From: Lentzea kentuckyensis | Lineage (GTDB): Bacteria > Actinomycetota > Actinomycetes > Mycobacteriales > Pseudonocardiaceae | Assembly: GCF_002150765.1 (NCBI RefSeq) | Contig: NZ_MUYM01000036.1 | Coordinates: 62,001-126,000, forward strand | Direction of reading: 5' to 3' | Length of the DNA: 64,000 nt | Shown: one piece after another, positions 59,601-64,000 of the stretch | How the letters are laid out: every line of letters starts with the position of its first letter | Numbering within the stretch: the stretch's first letter is position 1 | The notes under the pieces: generated by a model | Told to the model about the DNA's origin: nothing | The model's database searches: none | The model's input: only the letters and a program-made list of their open reading frames with translations | Program-made: the position numbers and the translations under genes

Positions 59601-59685
59601 GCAGGCAGTCGAGGATGTCCAGAAAGACGTGGGTGGTGTGGGGGTCGGCCCCGATCCTGGAACAGAAGTACCAGTCCTCAATCAC
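50653..59685 (-). CDS. 3010-residue protein of unknown family, third gene of caspase operon
   Basis: An uninterrupted frame encodes 3010 residues, starting at a GTG that overlaps the caspase gene stop by 8 nt. The first about 850 residues are mainly helical (LLSAALPALRQ, LLLGLGELLGRL and similar). From about 900 to 2600 the chain is beta-rich, with many short modules that look like small barrels (VYGVVSGVDGTSVWVNCGL, LVRGRVVVVTNIGL, VKVGSLVSAVLTNNGWVF, YGKVVQVADGDLTI, GDVLRCEVDQVRKENDVLSV). Several resemble S1/OB folds. The last 350 residues are helical again (LLEAVRENDQERLRTAMLAW). No signal peptide, membrane helix or clear P-loop was found. I do not know the family; a large cytoplasmic scaffold or sensor for the caspase is a guess from context. 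Confidence 0.75.
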   Translation of the reverse strand: MIEDWYFCSRIGADPHTTHVFLDILDCLRSTAAELPLQIASFEELATLQPAIRRYALLPVIEAGLGAGDARSGEQRPEVVAAARREVEHALEAVDRTIRVAGGQAVEALFTRSPGEDVVAHLATAAGACLGRSAQAPSDRPYLDTEEFTAEILLLSAALPALRQAPNSVDAFCSRDELRGLVRRAVDGRFGRRAFVLAVGIIAFTGDLLLGLGELLGRLSAPDVGVLPYEPDLLSAKARLVFGSPGSPGPDAPAADATAAIKHEIVALEVLRGLRAGAWPRQRVAEAVERLGIESGPAQAVSSVLWHAVLWELVVEIDHLGAAELIAECWIPEHHPVSGKVGVSASVASLRAWRRELEDLGGLRGYSRAASPDIQVNSGRLRLLTRFAVLTLSPWLNRRTPSGAPPGTPWFPRGKDGLVLLRLFTSVIVALRLLRTSELPATARDRLVALVLHGADVMLDLPHKQYLTNLLHGNESDNPPSMAAPLAALAVHAKSASDLAGRGSYRAVEPKWFVDFAAPEEKPEQLARQEALLRGVPAAAVLVNWVVAAMSGAVPGDTDSLVGRWRAPVGEAGGKTLAEWAMDHCLALNRTRVGPASRPAAVLRAYLGSEAMARAELRSWHESSTPEEVQSVWHAIATSWAGAPEWLGMSGSPLRHKAPAVLRALTTERLLAVFGDPEAQNWPEVEAWAEEWRQAHASVKEVRELSRVARMRMIDLLACRLRGEDTQRRVLEEVIDIELEFGLGTPTDRWMLFDHLSTGSVLPEQLTQVLRMRLLRGIYHRASVKAMRNFGQSPWIVVNQQKLDALLDRLLQTFVVSTRDINAEGADQRRVSDAIPDLWLDAHRARELVVRNVPLSIGQQKENVDARRLVGVTVDRVHDSAQFYAVRAPKKPKGLLDPHTVPNGEVVRRLTGSRTPVYGVVSGVDGTSVWVNCGLREPVHTTWTGDQPLEVGDQVAVPLVKAMHPPFRVDGRLTRLDGEARTGDVRSAEVTADRGADGHWRLRVTLSAGHVADSTPWDVKRAGTAALQRWDPDVLRSFTEWDHGVVHTVARWDGTIWLPVDWGMPELLATDAIDATADQPVRLVLVDDLLHEAAVRCCTKPGRAFVIPFAAWSRDDEATLREAVAEHGPLGLVVHAAVDLFDGRPRLRLAPDPASGRLVCTRNARWRNHFTAGDQYWAARRPDGSWVAESDTADMPRVVVNGLLGAANRGTWFTVRTWEDHEQRSGQVVGDKAQTHELRPRRTVGEFRRIVDLEERDRLRLRATAVGALHGVVRGYTEEGLPVDVEAESLTCEPITQDWRQDGLVRGRVVVVTNIGLRRARRTTGEIVPLSGREFLRGVNSNDHTVAEDFLVRARTMKGLVISVPRERQDDGLDQYAVCFEAQDAIFAADVPHTAFEHPPVKVGSLVSAVLTNNGWVFTATTRFVRVRALWEFRDESTPDNRTLPLGIIPWRGRPTMLLQSRTEPVVHLVPAEAGAEVEHLSGWRAGQARFELHGGVVEPTRTFEGEYQRVVVVAQVNGRPALLAGETRQLNPTRNARATGVTVRITRFGAGLVEIQRLFTLDEARGRREQQRPADADPLAGYRKYLAGPRLPLNASVEGSAVRLKEPWQVPVGHQPVSRVPLREGERPWVDFKYDAPAWVVLVGEEGDQRASYRDVPPVPLERFVTEFERQGLVLGVRSELRTLLRYVDRRTSSSGAVVHRFEWGYGKVVQVADGDLTIDGARLTARSSVLFHGDVVSEVEVKVSRSGRYRMDISAQHLEWGWHSWMYNEARQGTVHLAEVEPETGGEQLRIVRLHTRDPQRWRQDQRHQESTTVRMRRARISDRTKKLIVDAWREANGARQDQKNAMFALISLDSDSFVACGGSEVLFDFLRPDQLPKGSRVFMTATGIHAMTNDVALSLELGHVLGESRGRQLTASVKKRDFSARSELLSDIYRAELQSRSPHRHLRGSVYLVKLDSIRGTTAQGKIRDALARRPKALISMLRNADAPCLATVSRQRSREDGLRIEFEVEPNVVFRLRPDEIAGAVDLPSGSVVRLSFENGHVAVRTALVGDSAYLPAAGRPVVLLPMNSAVSKNDTFAQAVARGAYSVAGLPSVVLPVAAAQNGATSSERRLITSAHPKIAWIRPADGGGPKAALAENEVLVGTVSFDSTGAAVVHELDNDARRSIRLSQLSYLDGGADAVRRRVNKLGWTYHDTTTTHRDPAQPDQVVQPVTQLPLPARLTEEPAFFSRGWTLRHRQDELVSFGYPAAGFIQHLTRRGTDMMVPVAGVSRQFDGVWVEQAPGRLVHLVEGMLTTRVGNSRVPLEGFAWEHLAPGDRLILSAKVASATEIASVELRGWRPGLRAALGKRALLPVADVNVETGTVRLGQGCWYLDHALDPGAAPPTGTVWLDDTNCLALAGDRPQIERHDVVLLVENDGELEVVGAPGIEVRLAERSWARWMREALSDRPGRERLLALCGGALPATVEGRTRDAITVSRRLQRDFVPLERGQVVPVQPIGMLDGQNVLLRRGARLARCRVTDLVPGLPTAVFESSVARLRDIQELLWCHADAKGRLGFGYPNEAAGPGQNETLLRPLALIDENGQRGVLCWDRNHCRPRWLPRYAIGWTELANEEIEQHVVGVKGDVTARILPSGTVTLVGRAVNEQRVRNIHAGAAVQVEVVTSDCTPLTDKNVRFLARLYMSDMLLRLDLPADGEPPEIGDVLRCEVDQVRKENDVLSVVVTAPGNRTVPVDLPSWMFEPRPITLPPWYTGDDGTHQELLEAVRENDQERLRTAMLAWLEVHGRNALHQTDEATLDAVPLLAAVLAADALGKNEFDGAESCRDLAVRLCRHLGLRATRSRHVEPILTRWLARQPAVPFDNLWLRLDWMTLAAEISVAQRNEIQAIDQGIRARTAVRSGEHLNAVSGSLTAAVGLPVNYDEIAELSRELGVLSGLARALASHPTAGKPAQRRLLPVQRTRLRDMLDLLVAKPPMFVRDTLMRSQHRSGDDVNVLNQTIAALRRDPS

Positions 59686-61771
59686 GGTGCGTTCCTTCTT
59701 CTCTCATCGCCACGTACCGCAACACCCGGCGGAACTTCTCGACGTCCTCGGCCCGCACGGGCTCCAGCTCGGCCTCCTGGCCGAGCACCCCGGCCAGATG
59801 GCTCGGCAGGTGCCGCAGCAACTCCAGGGTGGCGAGATCGACAGGCGCCGAAGCGATCGCCGCCCAAAGCCCCTCCGTCCGCCACGTTCGCAACGGCACC
59901 TCGACCGGTGCGAGCTCGACGGCAGTGTTCGCCCGCCGCGCGGACACCACCACGTCCCAGCCGAGACCCGGCAGGTCCGCCGTCGTGACCGAGGCGTTCT
60001 CGGTCTTCTTCACCAGCTCCTTGACGGCCTCCGAAGCGTTGCCCGCCGACCAACGCCTGGCGGTCTCGATCTTCTTCGCCCGCAGATGCGCGAGGCACAT
60101 CGCGTCGCCGAACCAGGTCTCGCGCGGCCCTGGCACCGCGTCGGACGGGACGTCGCCGCCCGTGGCTTCGAGCCACACGTCAAAGTCGTCGTCGTACCTG
60201 GCGGCGACCTTCGCGGCCGCCGCCCACGCGGGCCTCGCGCCAAGCACGGCGCACGCCCGCAGCAACGGCCTGTACCATTGCGGAGCAAGATCCCTTACCG
60301 CGCAGAGCAAACCCACAGCGGCGGGTTCGTCTACCCCGGACAGTTCCACGGGCTCGCCGGAAAGCCAGGGGATGCGCTGGAGGCCTCGTGACTCCGCCTG
60401 TCGCCCCAGGTGTTCCACGACCTCGTCCAGCGGCGGCAGCGCGCACGGTCCATCGGCGACTCCCACTCGGTTGCGCGCGTAGCAGGGCCAGGTGTCGCCG
60501 GACCTTCCGAGGGCGTCCGCCGTCTGCCGTGCGGCCAGCAACGCATCGACGGGCGCGTCCGCGACCACCTGCACGACGACGTCGACCTGCGGCGCGGTCT
60601 GCTGGAGGCGGCTGACCCACACCTGGACAGCGTTGTCGGCGACGCCGTCGACCCGCACCTCGCCCGAGCACACCTGGGAGAGGACGATCGCAGGCCGCTC
60701 GCCTTCCTCCGTCTGGAGCAGAACCTGCAGGTCGGCAGGAATCCGCTCGTGCGCCATGAAATGCCGCCACCGCCGCCGTGGAGTAAGACCAAGCCCGCCG
60801 TCGCTCTGGACCAGGTCCTCGACCTCCGACAGCTCCCCGACGAGATACGCGTCGCCGAAGTCCGCGAGCACCGCCCGGATCCGGCCGCGGTCGAGGCCCC
60901 ACGCAACGTCCAGGTGGATTCGAGCGGGAGGTTCACCACCCGTAGTGGCGTATGCGACAAGTCCGTACTTCTTGCGTTCGGGAGGTTCAGCATGCCCGCC
61001 CAGCCGGACCTGACGTGGTCCGCTCGCCGAGAGCGCTTTCAACACTGCGGGTGTGGGAAACTGTTCTGGACGACGTTCAGCCAGACCGATGACCTCGTTG
61101 ACAAGCCTGTCCGCGTCCGGTGCGTACGCGAACTCGCCACCTTGCTCGAAAAGCCAGTCGATAAGCAGCTTGGAGAATTCCCCGCCGCCTTTCAAGCTGT
61201 CGTGCTTGGCGGGTTCACCTTCAGCACACGCCCAGAGGGTTGTCTGCTCCACTCCCTCTTTGCGGTGGCGTTTGGCAGGGAAGATCCGAGTCGGCTCTTC
61301 CAACTCGAGAGCGTTCCACAGCCGACAAGCATCGACCAGGAAAATCTGCCGCCAAAATCCGGCCACAGCATCGCTTGCGAATCCAGTCTTGAGCGATTCC
61401 AGGGAGACGTTGCTCAGCAGATCGGGAGTCGCGGAGGAGAGAGCGAGCCTCGTGCCGTCCAGCTCATAGCCGTGACCACACCAATAGACCCAAAGAACGT
61501 CCCTGCTACTCCTCTGCGGGAAGCGTCTGATAGCCTCCTTGAATTCGGCGTTCGACTTCGGAACGCCTGCAACAGTAATCTCCGTGCCGCGCATCTCCTG
61601 TTGCGGGGAGAGGAGCAACTGGATATTCTCTCCGGGAACTCTGCATTTGAGCAACCAGTTGGCGAACCTGATCGCGTCCTGGTCCAACCCAGCGCGGTCC
61701 GCATTTTTCCAATCCGGGTACTTGGCGACACCCACGACCAGGGCGTACACGTTCTCCGGTCCGGTGGTCAC
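59678..61771 (-). CDS. Caspase-like (peptidase C14) protein
   Basis: The 697-residue protein starts with a caspase domain: VYALVVGVAKYPDWKNADRA, LDQDAIRFANWLL, then YWCGHGYE with the catalytic His (residue 100) and IFLVDACRLW with the catalytic Cys (residue 149). Both active-site residues are intact. The remaining roughly 400 residues have no family I recognise. They contain beta-rich and helical parts, including FMAHERIPADLQVLLQTEEG, and may bind a partner or substrate. Bacterial caspase homologues act in programmed cell death and anti-phage defence. The GTG at 61771 overlaps the hydrolase stop (GTGA), and the giant gene starts at its own stop. The frame open to 61954 lies within the hydrolase gene. 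Confidence 0.85.
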   Translation of the reverse strand: MTTGPENVYALVVGVAKYPDWKNADRAGLDQDAIRFANWLLKCRVPGENIQLLLSPQQEMRGTEITVAGVPKSNAEFKEAIRRFPQRSSRDVLWVYWCGHGYELDGTRLALSSATPDLLSNVSLESLKTGFASDAVAGFWRQIFLVDACRLWNALELEEPTRIFPAKRHRKEGVEQTTLWACAEGEPAKHDSLKGGGEFSKLLIDWLFEQGGEFAYAPDADRLVNEVIGLAERRPEQFPTPAVLKALSASGPRQVRLGGHAEPPERKKYGLVAYATTGGEPPARIHLDVAWGLDRGRIRAVLADFGDAYLVGELSEVEDLVQSDGGLGLTPRRRWRHFMAHERIPADLQVLLQTEEGERPAIVLSQVCSGEVRVDGVADNAVQVWVSRLQQTAPQVDVVVQVVADAPVDALLAARQTADALGRSGDTWPCYARNRVGVADGPCALPPLDEVVEHLGRQAESRGLQRIPWLSGEPVELSGVDEPAAVGLLCAVRDLAPQWYRPLLRACAVLGARPAWAAAAKVAARYDDDFDVWLEATGGDVPSDAVPGPRETWFGDAMCLAHLRAKKIETARRWSAGNASEAVKELVKKTENASVTTADLPGLGWDVVVSARRANTAVELAPVEVPLRTWRTEGLWAAIASAPVDLATLELLRHLPSHLAGVLGQEAELEPVRAEDVEKFRRVLRYVAMREEGTHRD

Positions 61772-62988
61772 GGTTCCGTCCCGCCGTTGATCACCCCGGC
61801 CAGCGAGTCGTAGAACCTCTTGTTGTCGAAGTAGGCACTGTGGGCGGTGGGCATGCCCTCCTCGTTGTCGACCTCGACGTCCACGGCCCAGCCGGGGAAG
61901 ATCGGCGCCGCCAGATAGGACAGCACGTCCTTGCGGTCGTAGTAGTTGAACCACGGCGGCAGGCCGGCGGGCAGGTCGGCGCCCACCGCCAGGCCGGGCA
62001 GGGCGTCCAGCTCGAACAGCAGCGGTCCTTGCGAACCGACGGTCACGAGCGTTCGCACCGCGGGGAGCGAATCCATGAGCATGAGGTCGAGGCTCGCGAT
62101 TCCGCCCAGGCTGTGGCCGACCAGCACCACGTCGTCATCCGCCGCCTCGACCACGCCGGCGATCGCCGCGCGCAGGTCATCACCGCGGGTCAGGTAGCGG
62201 ACGATGTCGCCCATCGCCGGCTGCGCGCCGTCGGTGAACGGGACGCGCCACCGTTCCGCCGCCCAGCCGCCCAGCCGCTTCGCCACTCTGGCGCCGAAGT
62301 CGGCGACGTCGTCCCAGACGCCCAGTTGGCCGCCGCCCAGGCCGTGCTGCACCAACTCGACAAACCTCTTTCTGGTGTCGCCGTGCAACGGCAGGACGGC
62401 GTGCTCACGCAGGAGCACCTCTCGGCAGGTCGCCGCGACGATCGCTCTCGCGAGCATGGTGCGCACCTTTTCCTGACCGGCCGGCTCGACGGCCTGGCGA
62501 ATCGCCTGGCTCACAACCGGTGACTCGCAGATCTGACGCACGGCCGAAGCGAACGGCGTTTCCAGATCACGAGCGGCGAGTTCGGCGGCGAGATCGCCGG
62601 TTCCGGGCAGCTGCGCCAACCGGTCACGCAGAACCTCAGCGAATCCGCGAACGCCGGGCAGCGGCGGGGCCACCGGTTGCCGCGAGGTGGTAACCGCCGC
62701 CAGAAAACGGAGGTCGTGCAACGGGTCGGCGTCCAAAACCGTCCACTTCGCCGTCTTCAGGTCTTCCGTGAAGTCCAGCCCCGCGGGAGCAGAGGACGCC
62801 TTGCCATCGTAATCGGGAATGCTAGCACCGCCAAACGCAAGGCTCGTTCCGAGGAACTCGCCCCAGCCGCACGGCATGACGACGAGCTGCGCCACCCGCG
62901 TGCACATCCGCTCCTGAAAGATCTCGAACATGCGCGAATAGCGGTCTTCACGAACGCCGGTTCCATGAACGAAAACAACCGTGGTCAT
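61768..62988 (-). CDS. Alpha/beta hydrolase, first gene of caspase operon
   Basis: The 406-residue protein has the alpha/beta hydrolase fold. The oxyanion region is VVFVHGTGVREDRY at the start, the nucleophile elbow is VLVGHSLGG (Ser293), Asp is probably in NYYDRKD (about 351) and His in PTAHSAYF (about 383). An about 200-residue helical insert lies between the first strand and the elbow. No signal peptide is seen, so it should act in the cytoplasm, perhaps as a lipase, esterase or peptidase. The ATG at 62988 is the first of the family-like N-terminus, without a strong ribosome binding site. It is translationally coupled to the caspase gene. Confidence 0.82.
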   Translation of the reverse strand: MTTVVFVHGTGVREDRYSRMFEIFQERMCTRVAQLVVMPCGWGEFLGTSLAFGGASIPDYDGKASSAPAGLDFTEDLKTAKWTVLDADPLHDLRFLAAVTTSRQPVAPPLPGVRGFAEVLRDRLAQLPGTGDLAAELAARDLETPFASAVRQICESPVVSQAIRQAVEPAGQEKVRTMLARAIVAATCREVLLREHAVLPLHGDTRKRFVELVQHGLGGGQLGVWDDVADFGARVAKRLGGWAAERWRVPFTDGAQPAMGDIVRYLTRGDDLRAAIAGVVEAADDDVVLVGHSLGGIASLDLMLMDSLPAVRTLVTVGSQGPLLFELDALPGLAVGADLPAGLPPWFNYYDRKDVLSYLAAPIFPGWAVDVEVDNEEGMPTAHSAYFDNKRFYDSLAGVINGGTEP

Positions 62989-63277
62989 GCAGGCGTCCGA
63001 TCTACTCCGAAACTGCGCCAATTCTCTGGGGGTTAATCAGAACGGCACCACTCTGCGTTACCAGCACCCGAAGCAACGCCGAAGGTTCACTCAATCGGCC
63101 CAGCAAGTCGATCTGGCGTGGAAATACGCGCCCTCTCCCGCCGGACGTTCGCTCCGATGCCCGCGCCGATGCCTCTCTGTCAGCCGCGAGCCGGATCATG
63201 GTCGGGATTCCTGTTCCCAAGTATGTAACCCAGTCGTCGGTTCACACGATGAGAGGACCGCGAGCGGAGGACAGCTG
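62989..63277. other. Divergent intergenic region of the caspase operon
   Basis: About 290 nt between the divergent hydrolase and small membrane protein genes. It should hold both promoters. No DosR-like box was found, which separates this operon from the dormancy island. No repeat or operator was recognised. Confidence 0.45.
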
Positions 63278-63730
63278 ATGACAAAGAAGAGACTCGGCCT
63301 GGTTGCCCGTACGGCGACACTGCTGTTGACAGCGGGTTTCCTGTACATGCTGCTTAAGCCTGGTCCTGACATCATGAGCGCGCCTTCGTCGAACGGTCAG
63401 CAGACATCCAGCTCAGCACCGACTTCTCGCCGTTCCGAGGTCGAAGAGGTCGCCGAGGCGTTACGCCGGCTCGTCGACGCGCCGGACTCAGTGATCGCCG
63501 CGTCCAGCCGCGGCGAGGTCCAGGACAAGGCCCGCGTCGCGGTGCCTGCCGGCTCGACGGTGCAAGTGGACGAGGGGACGTGGGCGCCCGACGGCGCGCG
63601 TGGGGGAATCATCGTGGTCACGCTCCAACCGCCTGGGCAGCAAGAGGGCACCTACGCCGCTGTCATGGTGTTGTGCGTGCCGAAAACCTCATCCATGCAG
63701 GTTAAGCGGCATAGTGATACTCGTGGATGA
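63278..63730 (+). CDS. Small membrane-anchored protein, C-terminus replaced by IS
   Basis: The 150-residue frame starts at the ATG at 63278 with GGAGG upstream. It has one N-terminal membrane segment (LGLVARTATLLLTAGFLYMLL), then a polar Ser-rich linker (SSNGQQTSSSAPTSRRS) and a soluble part with VEEVAEALRRLVDAPDSVI, VAVPAGSTVQVDEGTWAPDG and GIIVVTLQPPGQQEGTYAAVMVLC. The last residues (KRHSDTRG) come from the insertion sequence that begins near 63690, so the natural C-terminus is lost. The function is unknown. It is divergent from the caspase operon. Confidence 0.6.
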   Translation: MTKKRLGLVARTATLLLTAGFLYMLLKPGPDIMSAPSSNGQQTSSSAPTSRRSEVEEVAEALRRLVDAPDSVIAASSRGEVQDKARVAVPAGSTVQVDEGTWAPDGARGGIIVVTLQPPGQQEGTYAAVMVLCVPKTSSMQVKRHSDTRG

Positions 63731-64000
63731 CTCCGCCGAGACGGTCCTGTCGATCTACGTTGAGGTGTTCGATCTGGCCTGGCTCAAGAGGCTGGGGCCG
63801 GGCTCGTAGGGGTGCTGCCGCGGCGAGTGATCGGTGGGTTCGGTGCTCGTTGTAGTACCGCTCGTACTCGCGCAGCGCGTGTTGTAGGTGGGTGTGGTTC
63901 CAGATCAGTGTCCGGTCCAGCAGTTCGGCGCGAAGCGTCTTCACCCAGCGTTCGACGATGGAGTTCATGCGAGGCACCCGGACGCCGGTCAGGATCGTCG
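63702..64000 (-). CDS. IS481/IS3-like transposase, C-terminal part (5' end outside window)
   Basis: The frame is open to the window edge and encodes the last 98 or so residues of an integrase-type transposase: TGVRVPRMNSIVERWVKTLR with the catalytic Glu, AELLDRTLIWNHTHLQHALREYERYYNEHRTHRSL, and a C-terminus ending VIHEYHYAA. It differs clearly from the transposase at 48637 (for example NSIVERW against NCYAERY), so it is a different element. Its left end lies close to 63690-63701 and interrupts the small membrane protein gene. Confidence 0.85.
   Translation of the reverse strand, partial: TILTGVRVPRMNSIVERWVKTLRAELLDRTLIWNHTHLQHALREYERYYNEHRTHRSLAAAAPLRARPQPLEPGQIEHLNVDRQDRLGGVIHEYHYAA

Noticed and set aside
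1..64000. CRISPR arrays, tRNA or rRNA genes
   Set aside because: No regularly spaced direct repeats and no conserved rRNA segments or tRNA-like cloverleaf were seen on reading; none is reported.

Overview
The window is GC-rich throughout, uses GTG and ATG starts freely, and is packed with universal stress proteins. The gene families match those of the mycobacterial DosR (DevR) dormancy regulon. This points to an actinomycete, most likely a soil Pseudonocardiales relative; genus and species cannot be read from the sequence. No rRNA, tRNA or CRISPR array was seen.

About 0.4-40.7 kb is one large hypoxia/dormancy island. It holds the response regulator and the GAF-GAF histidine kinase of a DevR/DevS pair (24.2-26.5 kb, convergent). 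Around them lie six intact universal stress proteins plus one degenerate and one broken copy, two CBS-domain proteins, and two nitroreductase-like Acg proteins. There are also two P-type ATPases, a polyphosphate kinase 2, a fused GNAT/acyl-CoA synthetase (frameshifted) and an Rv1733c-like membrane protein. Further members are a beta-CASP metallo-hydrolase, two flavodoxins, a lycopene cyclase, an alcohol dehydrogenase, phosphoketolase with acetate kinase, and a WS/DGAT-type acyltransferase. Many are tightly coupled through ATGA or GTGA overlaps.

The island has a recognisable promoter grammar. A palindrome close to GGGACCTTGGTCCC is followed 24 nt after its promoter-proximal end by a -10-like hexamer of form nAnnnT (best CAACGT or TAGCGT). 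In several genes an ATG follows exactly 6 nt later, so those transcripts are probably leaderless. The box matches the known mycobacterial DosR box, so the regulator at 24.2 kb is probably the controller. The metabolic logic is energy without respiration: phosphoketolase makes acetyl phosphate, acetate kinase turns it into ATP, and polyphosphate, acyl-CoA and storage-lipid enzymes complete the set. A 46-residue N-terminal stub of pyruvate formate-lyase sits just before phosphoketolase.

A DUF6119/TIGR04141-type gene with a less GC-rich upstream region interrupts the island at 19.1-21.6 kb. From 40.7 kb onward the DNA is accessory. A 2310-residue secreted multi-domain protein with an SGNH hydrolase domain (41.0-47.9 kb) lies between a remnant and a complete copy of one IS family. 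A truncated nuclease gene and an IS5-family remnant follow.

The last block (50.7-63.0 kb) is a translationally coupled three-gene operon: alpha/beta hydrolase, caspase-like protease with an intact His/Cys dyad, and a 3010-residue protein of unknown family. It is bounded by insertion sequences on both sides and is the best candidate for an undescribed system, possibly a defence or programmed-death module. At the right edge another IS transposase truncates a small membrane-anchored protein gene.
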